DNA of 64,000 bases from Blattabacterium sp. DPU. GTDB lineage: Bacteria; Bacteroidota; Bacteroidia; Flavobacteriales; Blattabacteriaceae. The translations under genes were made by a program, and so were the position numbers. This document shows, piece by piece, positions 19,147 through 29,454 of this stretch (positions are counted from its first letter, which is position 1; each line of letters begins with the position of its first letter). Where the stretch lies: positions 535,018 to 599,017 of the forward strand of contig NZ_CP049785.1 of NCBI RefSeq assembly GCF_011290385.1, read 5' to 3'. The notes below the pieces were generated by a model that ran no database searches, had not been told where the DNA came from, and worked only from the letters and a program-made list of their open reading frames with translations.

Positions 19147-19947
19147 TCAGAATAAACATAAAACAAATAATACAACAAAATTCCAAGACTTTAAAAAATT
19201 TAAAATAGTATAATTTGTCATATCTAATTGAATAGGGACAATAGATACATATCCATTTTTTAAAGCCCATTCATCTGTATCTTCCTTTTTATCCAAATTC
19301 AAAAAATCTCCGACTAACCAATAATAAGTTTTTCCACTAGGATTATAACGTTTATCAAAACTTTCTATCCATTTAGACTCTGCTTGTCTACATATTTTAA
19401 TTCCTTTAATTTGTTTTTTTCCTAATTTAGGAATATTAACATTCAATGTGATTATTTTTTCCGGAATAGGATTATAAAGAATTTTTTTAACAATCTGACA
19501 TACATATTTTTTGGATGGTTCAAAATCTGCATTCCAATCAAAATCCGATAGAGAAAATCCTACAGATGAAATTCCCTCTATACTAGCTTCAATAACTGCA
19601 GAAATAGTTCCAGAATACATAATATTAATAGAAGAGTTTGACCCATGATTAATTCCTGATACACAAATATCAGGTTTACGGGGAAGTATCTCACTAATTG
19701 CTAATTTAACACAATCTACTGGAGTACCAGAACACTCCCATTCTTTTTGATGTCCATTATCTATTTTTACAGAATCACAAAATAATACTGTATTCATTGT
19801 TATTGCATGGCCCACTCCAGATTGAGGTTTATTTGGAGCCACTACATACACATCTCCTAATAAATTCATATAATGAACAAGTGCTCTAATACCTGGAGCT
19901 ATGATTCCATCATCATTTGTAACTAAAATAATTGGTTTTTTATTCAT
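19147..19947 (-). CDS. surE: 5'/3'-nucleotidase SurE
   Basis: Metal-dependent phosphatase acting on nucleoside monophosphates. The 266 residues start with ILVTNDDGI, which carries the metal-binding Asp-Asp pair, followed by VSGINHGSN and MYSGTISAVIEAS. The C-terminus ends in a short hydrophobic stretch with no family counterpart that I recall. It is the first gene of the leftward cluster that continues through ruvB and the purine genes, so the promoter for that unit is probably in the 51-base gap before the protease gene at 19999. Confidence 0.95.
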   Translation of the reverse strand: MNKKPIILVTNDDGIIAPGIRALVHYMNLLGDVYVVAPNKPQSGVGHAITMNTVLFCDSVKIDNGHQKEWECSGTPVDCVKLAISEILPRKPDICVSGINHGSNSSINIMYSGTISAVIEASIEGISSVGFSLSDFDWNADFEPSKKYVCQIVKKILYNPIPEKIITLNVNIPKLGKKQIKGIKICRQAESKWIESFDKRYNPSGKTYYWLVGDFLNLDKKEDTDEWALKNGYVSIVPIQLDMTNYTILNFLKSWNFVVLFVLCLF

Positions 19948-19998
19948 TTTATAAAAACTTATATAATTTTACTAATATTTTTCAATCAATGCATTATT

Positions 19999-22140
19999 GT
20001 GAATTTTAAAATAAAAAAGCTGAATAATATAAAATATATAATAATTGGTTTTTTATTCATTTTTTCATTCAGCCTTTGTACCCCATTAGGAGAACAGGAA
20101 AAACATCGTATAATACTTAAAATAATATATAAAACACTTTACTTTTTGTATCCAAATCCTATTTCTATAGATAATGATTTTTCAAATAAAGTATATCAAA
20201 AATATTTTGAAAAACTAGATAATCAAAAACGATTTTTTATTCAAAAGGATGTGGAAGAACTTTCTTTATATAAAGAAAAAATAGACGATTTTTGGATTCA
20301 TGGAGATACTACTTTTTTTAATATTGTTATGGAACGTTTTTTTCAAAGAATAAAAGAAGCGGAATCTATGTGTCTTCAAATATTGAAAACCCCTTTCGAT
20401 TTTAATAAAAAAGAAATATATATGTTGGAAGAACAAAAATTATTTTTTTCAAAAAATAGAAAAGAATGGATCGAAAAATGGAGAAAACATTTAAAATATT
20501 TGACATTATTAGAAATAATCACTTCCAAAAATCAAAAAAAAATCACTTCCAAAAATCAAAAAAAAATCACTTCCAAAAATCAAAAAAAAATTTGGAAAAA
20601 TGCATTTTTTAATAACGAGAAAACATCAAGAAAAAAAGTAGAAGAATATATTCGGGAATATTTTAGAAAATTAAAAATGAAAAAAAAATCCGATTGGTTT
20701 TCTACATATGTTAATACTATTACTACTCAATATGACCCTCATACTAATTATTTTTCTCCTAAAGAAAAAGAAATATTTGATTCAAATATATCTGGACAAA
20801 TAGAAGGAATTGGTGTCAAATTAGAAGATGATAAAGGATATCCAACAGTTATTAAACTTATTATTGGTGGACCTGCATGGAAAAATAAAAAAATAGAAAT
20901 AGGAGATAAAATCATACGAGTAGCAAAAAACGTTAATTCAGAATCTAAAAATATTGTAGGAATGTTATTAGAAAATTCGATTCGTTTAATAAGAGGAAAA
21001 AAAGGAAGTAAAGTTAAACTAACTATTCAAAAAAAAAATGGATCTATAGAAGATGTAATTCTCACCAGAGAGATAATTGAAAAAAAAGAAATTTTTGCAA
21101 AAAGTGTTATAATTTTGGATAAAAATCAGGATAAATATGGATTGATCTACTTACCAGAATTTTATTTCAATCCTGAAAATAAAAATGGAAAAAATGCAGC
21201 TGAAGATATGAAAAAAATCATACAAAAATTGAAAAAGGAAAATATAAAAGGAATTCTAATAGATATCAGAAATAATGGAGGAGGATCTTTAAATTCTGTA
21301 ATAGAAATTGCTGGTTTTTTTTTAGGAAAAAAACCTATCCTACAGATAGGAAAACCTAATAAACAAAAAAAGAGACTTGAAAGCCATAAAAATAAAATTC
21401 TATGGACGGGTCCTCTTGTAGTTCTTGTGAATGAATTATCAGCTTCTGCTTCTGAAATTTTAGCTGCAGCTATAAAAGATTATAAAAGAGGAATTATAGT
21501 TGGAAGTACTCAAACATATGGAAAGGGAACAATACAAACTATTTATCCATTAAATAGATTTTTATTTTATAATGAAAAACTAGGATCCTTAAAATTTACC
21601 ATAAATAAATTTTATCGTGTTAATGGAAGTTCAACTCAATTAAAGGGAGTAAATTCTGATATAGTTATTACAAACAATATGACAAATTTAAAATTTGTGG
21701 AAAAAAATCAAACTAATCCTATGAAATGGGATAATACGGATCCTATTCCTTTTCTTCATTCTTCTTATTATTATAATAATTTTTTTTTAGAAAAAGTAAA
21801 ACACAAAAGCATAGAACGGTTGAAAAAAAATAGGAATTTCATTATGATTTATAAAACAATCCAATCATTAGAAAAAAAAGTTTCTAACAAAAAACAGGTT
21901 CCTTTAAACTGGGAAAAATTTTATTATGAAAATTTAGAAATAAAAAAAAGAAATAAATATTTTAAAAAATTAATGAACTATTTGAATACATATGGATTCC
22001 GATCATTTTATTCTTCTTACAAAATCATTTCAAATGCAAAAGAATCAGAGGAACAAAAAGAATGGGAAAAAAATATTAGGAAAGATTTTTCTATAGCAGA
22101 ATGTATGAATATATTACGAGATTTTAATGAAATTCCATAA
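19999..22140 (+). CDS. Prc-like carboxy-terminal processing protease (S41)
   Basis: Periplasmic serine protease of the tail-specific S41 family. Residues 8-27 form a hydrophobic signal or anchor. A PDZ domain lies at about 270-355 ([20 protein letters not shown]). The protease core follows, with the catalytic serine in SASASEI and the lysine in YGKGTIQ. The length of 713 residues fits the large Prc type. The start is GTG; no in-frame ATG is near. Residues 174-197 contain three perfect copies of ITSKNQKK, encoded by a 24-base tandem repeat. The 3' end overlaps the convergent gyrA by 17 bases. Confidence 0.92.
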   Translation: MNFKIKKLNNIKYIIIGFLFIFSFSLCTPLGEQEKHRIILKIIYKTLYFLYPNPISIDNDFSNKVYQKYFEKLDNQKRFFIQKDVEELSLYKEKIDDFWIHGDTTFFNIVMERFFQRIKEAESMCLQILKTPFDFNKKEIYMLEEQKLFFSKNRKEWIEKWRKHLKYLTLLEIITSKNQKKITSKNQKKITSKNQKKIWKNAFFNNEKTSRKKVEEYIREYFRKLKMKKKSDWFSTYVNTITTQYDPHTNYFSPKEKEIFDSNISGQIEGIGVKLEDDKGYPTVIKLIIGGPAWKNKKIEIGDKIIRVAKNVNSESKNIVGMLLENSIRLIRGKKGSKVKLTIQKKNGSIEDVILTREIIEKKEIFAKSVIILDKNQDKYGLIYLPEFYFNPENKNGKNAAEDMKKIIQKLKKENIKGILIDIRNNGGGSLNSVIEIAGFFLGKKPILQIGKPNKQKKRLESHKNKILWTGPLVVLVNELSASASEILAAAIKDYKRGIIVGSTQTYGKGTIQTIYPLNRFLFYNEKLGSLKFTINKFYRVNGSSTQLKGVNSDIVITNNMTNLKFVEKNQTNPMKWDNTDPIPFLHSSYYYNNFFLEKVKHKSIERLKKNRNFIMIYKTIQSLEKKVSNKKQVPLNWEKFYYENLEIKKRNKYFKKLMNYLNTYGFRSFYSSYKIISNAKESEEQKEWEKNIRKDFSIAECMNILRDFNEIP
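20518..20589 (+). repeat. Three tandem copies of a 24-base unit inside the protease gene
   Basis: The unit starting ATCACTTCC and ending in eight A residues is repeated three times without mismatch, at 20518, 20542 and 20566. It stays in frame and encodes ITSKNQKK three times, in a linker upstream of the PDZ domain. The perfect identity suggests recent slippage expansion. The copy number may differ between strains. Confidence 0.95.
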
Positions 22141-24589
22141 TAGGTTTATAAACTTTTGCCACATCAGCTATAGCATCGTTATCTTTTAAATTAATTAATC
22201 TAACTCCTTGAGTTGTTCTTCCCATTACTCTTATATCCGATATAGGAATACGTATAATAATACCTGATTTTTTAATAATCATTAAATCATCTTGATCCGT
22301 TACATATTTGATAGAAATCAAATTTCCTGTTTTTTGAGTTATATTTATTGTTTTAATTCCTTTTCCACCACGATTGGTAATGCGATAATCTTTTATATGG
22401 GATCTTTTTCCAAATCCTTTTTCAGAAACTACTAATAAATGTCCTTTTTCTTTTTCTTCTACATTTACGCATATCATTCCAATAACTAAATCTTTATCAT
22501 TAATATTAATTCCTATAACTCCCGAAGAAGTTCTTCCAGTTAAACGAACTTGATTTTCTAAAAAACGAATAATTCTTCCACTTTTTATTGCAATAAAAAC
22601 ATGACTATTTCCTATAGTCAGAATAGCTTCCAATAAAGAATCTCCTTTCCGAATCACAATAGCATTGATCCCATCTTTTCTAGGACGAGAATAATTTTCT
22701 AAAGATGTTTTTTTAATAATACCTTTTTGCGTAATCATCATCACATAATAATCTTTAACATATTTCTTATTAGTTAGATCTCCTGTTAATATGAAAGCAT
22801 TGACTTTATCATCTTGTTGAATACGAATAATATTTTGTATAGCTCTACCTTTAGAAATTTTAGATCCTTCTGGAATTTCATATACTCTCAACCAAAAACA
22901 TTTTCCTTTTTCTGTAAAAAAAAGTAGATATTGATGATTGGTTGCAATAAGTAAATGTTTGAAAAAATCAGATTCTCTAGCAGTAGCTCCTCTATTTCCG
23001 ATTCCTCCTCTCCCTTGACGTTTATATTCTGATAGAGATGTTCTTTTAATATAGCCAGCATGGGAAATTGTGAGAACAACCTGTTCGTTTTCAATCAAAT
23101 CTTCTACGTTGACCTTATCTCCAGAATAATCAATTTGTGTTCTACGTATATCTTGATACTTTTTTTGAATTTCTAAAAGTTCTTCTTTAATAATTTTAGT
23201 TCTTGTGGAATGCTTCTCTAAAACATTTTTCAAAAATTCTATTTTTTTCACAAGTTCATCATATTCTTTTTTAAGTTTCTTGATTTCTAAAGACGTGAGA
23301 TTTTGCAATCTCATGTCTAAAATGGATTTAGATTGATTTTTTGATATTTTAAATTTTTGAATTAATCTATCACAAGCGTCATAATGATTTCTAGATTTTT
23401 GAATTAATTGAATCATAATATCTAAATAATCTAATACTTTTAGAAAGCCTAACAAAATATGAACGCGATTATGATACTTTTTAAGTTCGTATTTAGTTCT
23501 ACGAATAATAACATTATGTCTATGATCAACAAAATGTTGAATCATATTTTTTATATTTAACTGAACAGGTTTCCCATTAACTAATGCTATATTGTTTACA
23601 TTAAAATAAGTTTGTAAAGAAGTATATTGAAACAGTTTATTTAATAATATATTAGGATTTGTATTTTGTTTCAAAATATATACAATGCGTAATCCATTTC
23701 TATCCGATTCGTCACGAATTTGATAAATTCCCTCCATTTTTCCTTCTTTTATCAATTCCACTGTTTTAGCAATCATATCCGCTTTATTGACTTGATAAGG
23801 AATTTCATTTACAACAATACATTGTCTACCATGAATTTCTTCAAATTGTACTTTCGCACGTAAAACAATGCGTCCTTTACCGGTACGAAAAGCATTTTGA
23901 ACTCCATCGTATCCGTAAATAATACCACCTGTAGGAAAATCAGGGGCTTTAATATATTTCATAATTTGTTCTATAGATAAATCATTATGATCTATATATG
24001 CGCAAATAGCATTTATAGTTTCTTTTAAATTATGAGGAGGGATATTAGTTGCCATTCCAACTGCAATACCAGAAGATCCATTAATCAAAAGATTAGGAAT
24101 TCGTGTGGGTAAAACTGTAGGTTCTTCTAAAGAATCATCAAAATTTAATTGCATATCTATTGTTTCTTTTTTGATATCCAATAGCATTTCTTCAGATATT
24201 TTTTTCATTCTTACTTCCGTATAACGCATAGCAGCAGGAGGATCTGCATCCAGTGATCCAAAATTTCCCTGTCCATCTATTAATGGATAACGTAATGTCC
24301 ATTTTTGAGCCATACGAACCATAGTATCATAGACAGAAACATCTCCATGGGGATGATATTTTCCTAACACTTCTCCAACAATGCGAGCAGATTTTTTATA
24401 AGAACTATTAGAAATAATTCCTAGTTGATACATTCCATAAAGAACTCTTCTGTGTACAGGTTTTAATCCATCTCTAACATCAGGAAGAGCTCTAGATACA
24501 ATTACAGACATAGAATAATCTATATAAGATGATTTCATTTCATCTTCAATATTAATAGAAATTAATTTTTCTCCTTCACTTTCATTCAT
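22124..24589 (-). CDS. gyrA: DNA gyrase subunit A
   Basis: Breakage-reunion subunit of the type II topoisomerase that introduces negative supercoils. The 821 residues show [22 protein letters not shown], the catalytic tyrosine in MRYTEVRM (about residue 122) and the coiled-coil arm. The six-blade C-terminal domain has a GyrA-box-like QGRGGIG, less basic than the E. coli QRRGGKG; I recall QGRGG as common in Bacteroidota. The C-terminus is short, without an acidic tail. It overlaps the convergent protease gene by 17 bases. Confidence 0.97.
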   Translation of the reverse strand: MNESEGEKLISINIEDEMKSSYIDYSMSVIVSRALPDVRDGLKPVHRRVLYGMYQLGIISNSSYKKSARIVGEVLGKYHPHGDVSVYDTMVRMAQKWTLRYPLIDGQGNFGSLDADPPAAMRYTEVRMKKISEEMLLDIKKETIDMQLNFDDSLEEPTVLPTRIPNLLINGSSGIAVGMATNIPPHNLKETINAICAYIDHNDLSIEQIMKYIKAPDFPTGGIIYGYDGVQNAFRTGKGRIVLRAKVQFEEIHGRQCIVVNEIPYQVNKADMIAKTVELIKEGKMEGIYQIRDESDRNGLRIVYILKQNTNPNILLNKLFQYTSLQTYFNVNNIALVNGKPVQLNIKNMIQHFVDHRHNVIIRRTKYELKKYHNRVHILLGFLKVLDYLDIMIQLIQKSRNHYDACDRLIQKFKISKNQSKSILDMRLQNLTSLEIKKLKKEYDELVKKIEFLKNVLEKHSTRTKIIKEELLEIQKKYQDIRRTQIDYSGDKVNVEDLIENEQVVLTISHAGYIKRTSLSEYKRQGRGGIGNRGATARESDFFKHLLIATNHQYLLFFTEKGKCFWLRVYEIPEGSKISKGRAIQNIIRIQQDDKVNAFILTGDLTNKKYVKDYYVMMITQKGIIKKTSLENYSRPRKDGINAIVIRKGDSLLEAILTIGNSHVFIAIKSGRIIRFLENQVRLTGRTSSGVIGININDKDLVIGMICVNVEEKEKGHLLVVSEKGFGKRSHIKDYRITNRGGKGIKTINITQKTGNLISIKYVTDQDDLMIIKKSGIIIRIPISDIRVMGRTTQGVRLINLKDNDAIADVAKVYKPIMEFH

Positions 24590-24617
24590 TTTTTTGAAAA
24601 TATTAATTAAAAAACAT

Positions 24618-25676
24618 TTAGTTTAAAAAACTTTCCTTAATTAAGGGATACGGAACTGAACAATTATATGAACATTTTCCTATTTCTTTTAATAAGGAAA
24701 ATTGAATTTTATTTTTTTCATTTTTTTTGTCATGTTCCATAATTAACAATAATTTTTGAAATTCTAAATCAGAAATCTTATTTATGGGACATAATGTAGA
24801 AAGTGCATATTTAATTTCTTTGTAATCAGATATAGATAAACCATTAATTTTATAAGAAATCCATGATTCATAAATCATTCCCATAGTTACAGCAACTCCA
24901 TGTAATATTTTGTTAATATTCATGAAATAACTTTCTAAAGCATGTCCAATAGTGTGGCCAAAATTAAGGATTTTTCTTAATCCTTTTTCTTTAGGATCTT
25001 GATCTACAATTTTTTGTTTAATTAAAATAGATTTTTGAATTAAATGAGTCCATTGATTTTCATCTTGAATGATATTTTTTTGTATTTGATTCATTTGTTT
25101 CCAAAAATTTTTATCAGCTATCAATCCATGTTTTAACATTTCTGCCATTCCAGAAAAAATTTCTTCATTGGGAAGAGTTTTTAGAAAATGAGTATCAATG
25201 ATTAAAAATTCTGGAATATAAAAAGATCCTATTTCATTTTTTATAGAGTCTAAATTCACTCCTGTTTTATATCCTATAGCAGCATCAACCATGCCTAATA
25301 AAGTAGTAGGAATATTAATAAAACGAATTCCTCGTTTAAAGATGGAAGCGACAAAACCTCCAATATCAGTTATAACTCCTCCTCCTAAATTGAGAATTAA
25401 ACTTTTTCTAGTTGCTTTAAATTTTTCTAGACTTTTACATATTTGAATACATGTGTCAATATTTTTTTCTTTTTCTCCAGATTTAATCTGAATAAGATTA
25501 GATTTTTTTAAAAAATCTATTTTCTGAAAAAGAATGGGAAGACAATGTGTGTAGGTAATATCATCTATTAAAATAAATATATTTTTTATGGAGTCTACTT
25601 GATGTAGTAAGTAATTTTCCAATACATTATAAGCTTTTTCATTAAAGTGGACATAATCTCCCCTTTTTTTGTACAT
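24618..25676 (-). CDS. aroB: 3-dehydroquinate synthase
   Basis: NAD- and metal-dependent enzyme of the shikimate pathway that cyclises DAHP. The 352 residues have [32 protein letters not shown], a KTGVNL motif, the zinc ligands in [10 protein letters not shown] (about Glu179 and His182) and [12 protein letters not shown]. The pathway leads to aromatic amino acids and folate precursors. It lies 28 bases upstream of gyrA and could be co-transcribed with it. Confidence 0.96.
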   Translation of the reverse strand: MYKKRGDYVHFNEKAYNVLENYLLHQVDSIKNIFILIDDITYTHCLPILFQKIDFLKKSNLIQIKSGEKEKNIDTCIQICKSLEKFKATRKSLILNLGGGVITDIGGFVASIFKRGIRFINIPTTLLGMVDAAIGYKTGVNLDSIKNEIGSFYIPEFLIIDTHFLKTLPNEEIFSGMAEMLKHGLIADKNFWKQMNQIQKNIIQDENQWTHLIQKSILIKQKIVDQDPKEKGLRKILNFGHTIGHALESYFMNINKILHGVAVTMGMIYESWISYKINGLSISDYKEIKYALSTLCPINKISDLEFQKLLLIMEHDKKNEKNKIQFSLLKEIGKCSYNCSVPYPLIKESFLN

Positions 25677-25718
25677 GAGTTTATCATTCGTTTAACAACA
25701 AAATTAACCAATTTTTTA

Positions 25719-25838
25719 TTAATCAATAAAATAAAATATTTTATATAACCAAAAAATGATAAAAATAAAACCTACTACAAAAAAAAATATATTAGGAATC
25801 CATCCCATAATACTAATGAATTTTAATAAACATTCCAT
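25719..25838 (-). CDS. Possible 39-residue membrane protein upstream of aroB
   Basis: An ATG-to-TAA frame encodes 39 residues that begin MECLLKFISIMGWIPN and continue as one hydrophobic helix of about 20 residues with a short charged end (WLYKIFYFID). It fills most of an otherwise empty 218-base gap and has the same strand as aroB, 42 bases away. Flavobacteria have several small single-helix proteins of unknown role; I cannot assign this one. In DNA this AT-rich, a hydrophobic frame of this size can arise by chance. Confidence 0.35.
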   Translation of the reverse strand: MECLLKFISIMGWIPNIFFFVVGFIFIIFWLYKIFYFID

Positions 25839-25894
25839 AATTAATAATATATTAGTTTTTTTCGAATGAATAGGAATATAAATATTTTTAGTTA

Positions 25895-26590
25895 ATGGAA
25901 ATATTTAACTTTGAATTTCATCATCATGTTTGTAAAATGTCAGATATTTGGGATTTTTTTCAGCATTTTTTTAATCCTAGATGGATATTTTTATATTTTG
26001 GAAATACAGCTTTTTTTATTTTATTAGCTATTGTTTTTGCGGAAACAGGATTTTTTATTGGCTTTTTTTTACCTGGAGATTCTCTATTATTTACAGCTGG
26101 AATCTTTGGGAAAGATCTATGTAAAAATTTTTATAACGTTCCTTTTTTTGTAATTATTTTAATTGTAGCAGGTGTAGCTATTCTTGGAAACATGCAAGGA
26201 TACTGGTTAGGATATAAATCTGGGAACCTGTTATATAAAAAAAAAGATTCCTTTTTTTTTAAAAAAAAACATTTGATTTTAGCAAAATTATTTTATAATA
26301 AGTATAAAACAACGGCTCTAATCATAAGTCGTTTTTTGCCCATGTTTCGTTCTTTTGCTCCTATTGTAGCAGGAGCCATTCGCATAGATTTTAAAAAATT
26401 TATGATATATAATGTTATTGGAGCACTTGCTTGGACTTTTTCTATTATGTTATCGGGACATTATTTAAATAAAAGTTTTCCGGAACTAAAAAATCATCTC
26501 GAATGGATTATTTTATTAATTGTATTGATTACTACTTTTCCAATTATTTTTAAAATGAGAAAAAAAAAGAAAAAAAAAATATTTATCTAA
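25895..26590 (+). CDS. DedA family membrane protein
   Basis: Inner-membrane protein of the DedA/SNARE-associated superfamily; several members are lipid carrier flippases. The 231 residues contain several hydrophobic segments and the family motifs FLPGDSLLFTAGIFG, GNMQGYWLGYKSG and SRFLPMFRSFAPIVAGA, with the conserved glutamate in FAETGFF and arginines in the second half. An ATG at 25937 (residue 15) is an alternative start. The tail is very lysine-rich. It overlaps the convergent tadA by four bases. Confidence 0.93.
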   Translation: MEIFNFEFHHHVCKMSDIWDFFQHFFNPRWIFLYFGNTAFFILLAIVFAETGFFIGFFLPGDSLLFTAGIFGKDLCKNFYNVPFFVIILIVAGVAILGNMQGYWLGYKSGNLLYKKKDSFFFKKKHLILAKLFYNKYKTTALIISRFLPMFRSFAPIVAGAIRIDFKKFMIYNVIGALAWTFSIMLSGHYLNKSFPELKNHLEWIILLIVLITTFPIIFKMRKKKKKKIFI

Positions 26591-27042
26591 ATTTTTTTAG
26601 ATTTATAAATTCTTTTTTTACAGAAAAATTTTTGTATAAGAGATTTACATTGATTTTCCATTATTCCAGATACAAATTCTGTTTTAGGATGCAATTTAAT
26701 GCCAGAACATAAAAATCCTCTTTCGGAAGGATTAGAAGCTCCACAAACAACTCTTCCTATTTGAGACCAAAATAAAGCTCCTGCACACATAACACATGGT
26801 TCTAGAGTGACATATAAAGTACATTTTTGGATATATTTTTTTTTAAAATAATTAGATGCTAAGTGAATCACTAACATTTCTGCATGTGCTGTAATATCAC
26901 ATAAAGTTTCAGTTAAATTATGAGCTTTTGCTATAACCATATTTTGATATGTTATTGCAGCACCTATTGGAATTTCATTTTTATGAAAAGCAATAAAAGC
27001 CTCTTTCAAAGCGATTTTCATAAAATAAAAATCTAAAGACAT
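26587..27042 (-). CDS. tadA: tRNA-specific adenosine deaminase
   Basis: Converts wobble adenosine 34 to inosine in tRNA-Arg(ACG). The 151 residues carry the zinc deaminase motifs HAEM (about residues 53-56) and PCVMCAGAL, with an N-terminal helix typical of TadA. Its start shares one base with the stop of rplY, so the two are tightly coupled. Confidence 0.94.
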   Translation of the reverse strand: MSLDFYFMKIALKEAFIAFHKNEIPIGAAITYQNMVIAKAHNLTETLCDITAHAEMLVIHLASNYFKKKYIQKCTLYVTLEPCVMCAGALFWSQIGRVVCGASNPSERGFLCSGIKLHPKTEFVSGIMENQCKSLIQKFFCKKRIYKSKKI

Positions 27043-27653
27043 TATTCCTTTTTTTGTTTTTTATCCTCTTTTTTTTCCTGATTTTCTTCTTCTTGAGAAC
27101 CTTTAATGATACGGGAATTTTTTACACTTGCTATTAATGTATGAGATGGATGTAATATAGTATATCGATCGTTGGATAAGTTTTCTACTATTATTTTATC
27201 TCCTATATTTAAAGAATTAATATCTAATTTAATGTATTCTGGCATATTATCTATATATGCTTTTACTTTCAATTTTCTAATAGCAAAATGATATACTCCT
27301 CCTTTTGCTACTCCGATAGGTCTACCAAAAGATTTTACAGGAATTTCTAATATAATAGGTTTTAATTCATCAATTTTATAAAAATCTACATGTAATATTT
27401 TTTCATCAACAGGATCAAATTGAATTTCTTTTCGAATGGCATTGATCTTCTGATCATATCCTTCTATATTAAGAATAATACCATATGATTCTGTAGTGTA
27501 TATTATTTTTTTTAAACTATCTAATGAAGCAGAAAATGGAACATTTATATTTTTTCCATACAAAATACATGGTATTTTTCCATTTATTCGAATAGAACGA
27601 ACTGCTTTTCGTCCAATATCTCTTTTATAACCGTATATATTTACGTATCTCAT
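27042..27653 (-). CDS. rplY: 50S ribosomal protein L25 (general stress protein Ctc type)
   Basis: Binds 5S rRNA in the large subunit. The 203 residues are the long two-domain form: an N-terminal L25 domain (RKAVRSIRINGKIPCILYG, then ILHVDFYKID) and a C-terminal TL5-type beta domain (PVKSFGRPIGVAKGG). The tail is a charged glutamate/lysine run. It lies 4 bases after prs and 1 base overlaps tadA, forming a prs-rplY-tadA leftward unit. prs-rplY adjacency is common in bacteria. Confidence 0.95.
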   Translation of the reverse strand: MRYVNIYGYKRDIGRKAVRSIRINGKIPCILYGKNINVPFSASLDSLKKIIYTTESYGIILNIEGYDQKINAIRKEIQFDPVDEKILHVDFYKIDELKPIILEIPVKSFGRPIGVAKGGVYHFAIRKLKVKAYIDNMPEYIKLDINSLNIGDKIIVENLSNDRYTILHPSHTLIASVKNSRIIKGSQEEENQEKKEDKKQKKE

Positions 27654-27657
27654 ATTA

Positions 27658-28596
27658 TTAAATTACAAATTTATTACTAATAGATTCGTCTTTATGTACT
27701 GATTTCATAACTTCTGCAAAAAGCGGAGCACAAGATAAAATTTTAATTTTTTGATTGGGCTTCATTTTATTTATAGGAATCGTATCTGTAACAACCAACT
27801 CTTCAATTGCAGATTGATCTATTTTTTCATATGAATTTCCTGATAAAACAGGATGAGTAGCTATAGCTCGTACACTTTTGGCGCCTTGTTTTTTGATTAA
27901 ATTTGCCGCTTCTGTTAAAGTACCAGCCGTATCTACCATATCATCTATAAGTATGATATTCTTTCCTTTTACATTTCCTATAAGATTCATGAATTCTATT
28001 TCATTTGCTTTTTTTCTTTCTTTATAACAAATAACAACATCTGTACCTAAATAACCTGCATAACTTCTAGCTCTTTTAGCTCCTCCCATATCTGGAGAAG
28101 CAAAGGTAAGTTGATCTATATTTAATTTTTTTACATAATCAATAAATATTCTAGATGCATATAAATGATCTACTGGTATATCAAAAAATCCTTGAATTTG
28201 ATCCGCATGTAAATCCATAGTCATGACTCTAGTAGCTCCTGAAGCTACTATTAAATTTGCTATAAGTTTTGCGGCAATGGGAGTTCTAGGTTGATCTTTA
28301 TGATCTTGCCTCGCCCATCCAAAATATGGAATCACAAGTGTAATGTTATAAGCAGAAGCTCTACGAGCTGCATCGCACATTAATAATAATTCCATTAAAT
28401 TATCTACTGGAGGAGAAGTTGACCCTATCAAAAATACTTTCGTTCCACGAACAGATTGTTCAAAACAAGGAGTATATTCTCCATCACTAAATTCTAAAAA
28501 TTTTACTTTTCCAAGAAAATTTCCATAATAATAAGCTATATTTTCTGATAATTTCAATCCCCGTCTTGTAGAAAAAAAGAGAACCTTTTGATCCAT
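27658..28596 (-). CDS. prs: Ribose-phosphate pyrophosphokinase
   Basis: Makes PRPP from ribose 5-phosphate and ATP, feeding purine, pyrimidine and histidine synthesis. Signatures are FSDGEYTPCFEQSVRG, PYFGWARQD, the MDLHADQIQGFFD region and the PRPP-binding loop NIILIDDMVDTAGT. I chose the ATG at 28596 (312 residues, MDQKVLFFS), because Bacteroidota homologues start there as I recall; an ATG at 28614 would add six residues. A TAnnTTTG-type box lies at 28612-28619. Confidence 0.96.
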   Translation of the reverse strand: MDQKVLFFSTRRGLKLSENIAYYYGNFLGKVKFLEFSDGEYTPCFEQSVRGTKVFLIGSTSPPVDNLMELLLMCDAARRASAYNITLVIPYFGWARQDHKDQPRTPIAAKLIANLIVASGATRVMTMDLHADQIQGFFDIPVDHLYASRIFIDYVKKLNIDQLTFASPDMGGAKRARSYAGYLGTDVVICYKERKKANEIEFMNLIGNVKGKNIILIDDMVDTAGTLTEAANLIKKQGAKSVRAIATHPVLSGNSYEKIDQSAIEELVVTDTIPINKMKPNQKIKILSCAPLFAEVMKSVHKDESISNKFVI

Positions 28597-28611
28597 AGTT
28601 ATATTTTTATA

Positions 28612-28619
28612 CAAAAATA
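28612..28619 (-). promoter_or_regulatory. Candidate Bacteroidota -7 box for prs
   Basis: On the minus strand the octamer TATTTTTG matches the Bacteroidota -7 consensus TAnnTTTG and lies 15 bases before the chosen prs start. It would overlap the alternative start at 28614, supporting the shorter protein. I see no clear TTG element at the expected upstream distance, and such an octamer is not rare in AT-rich DNA. Confidence 0.3.
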
Positions 28620-28656
28620 CTTTTTATATTAAAAAAAATGAATACATATTGTAGTT

Positions 28657-29451
28657 ATGAAACAATATTTAAATTTATTAAAAAACGTATTAAAAAATGG
28701 AATCAAAAGAAAAGATCGTACTGGCGTAGGAACAATAAGTCTATTTGGACACCAAATGAGATTTGATTTAGAAAAAGGGTTTCCTCTTTTGACCACTAAA
28801 AAATTAAATATACGATCTATTATTTATGAACTATTATGGTTCTTAAAAGGAGATACAAATGTTCGATTCTTAATAAAGAAAAAAGTTAATATTTGGAATA
28901 AGTGGGCAGATGATAATGGAGAATTAGGTCCAATATATGGATTTCAATGGAGAAAATGGCCTACTTACGATGGCCATTTTATTGATCAAATAGTTAATCT
29001 TATACAAGAAATTAAGTCAAATCCTGATTCTAGACGTTTAATTGTTTCTTCCTGGAATGTAGGAATGATACAAAATATGGCATTACCTCCTTGTCATTTA
29101 TTGTTTCAATTTTATGTATGTGAAAAAAAATTATCGTTACTTTTATATCAAAGAAGTGCTGATATTTTTATTGGATTACCATTTAATATAGCTTCTTATG
29201 CTTTATTACTATCTATGTTAGCTAAAACTCTTAATTTAAAAGAAAAAGAATTTATTCATACAATAGGAGATGCTCATATTTATATGAATCATATAAAACA
29301 AGTGAAATTACAGATGGAAAGAACTCCAAGACCACTTCCTAAAATAATTATTAACTCTTCTGTAAAGAATATTTTTCAATTTTGTTTTGAAGATTTTGAA
29401 TTAAAGGATTATAATCCCTTTCCTCATATTAAGGGGGACGTTGCCTTTTAA
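28657..29451 (+). CDS. thyA: Thymidylate synthase
   Basis: Methylates dUMP to dTMP with methylene-tetrahydrofolate. The 264 residues equal the E. coli length. Motifs include [14 protein letters not shown], the catalytic cysteine in [13 protein letters not shown] (about residue 146), [18 protein letters not shown] and [16 protein letters not shown]. It is divergent from prs with 60 bases between the chosen starts. The dUMP it needs would come partly from the dCMP deaminase at 36925, which is frameshifted. Confidence 0.97.
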   Translation: MKQYLNLLKNVLKNGIKRKDRTGVGTISLFGHQMRFDLEKGFPLLTTKKLNIRSIIYELLWFLKGDTNVRFLIKKKVNIWNKWADDNGELGPIYGFQWRKWPTYDGHFIDQIVNLIQEIKSNPDSRRLIVSSWNVGMIQNMALPPCHLLFQFYVCEKKLSLLLYQRSADIFIGLPFNIASYALLLSMLAKTLNLKEKEFIHTIGDAHIYMNHIKQVKLQMERTPRPLPKIIINSSVKNIFQFCFEDFELKDYNPFPHIKGDVAF

Positions 29452-29454
29452 AAT

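Noticed and set aside
19133-19270. Longer N-terminus for ruvB
   Set aside because: It lies within surE; the RuvB family begins near MSSFLEGSLNPKT.
20518-20589. 24-base tandem array as a CRISPR
   Set aside because: The copies are contiguous with no spacers and lie in frame inside a protease gene.
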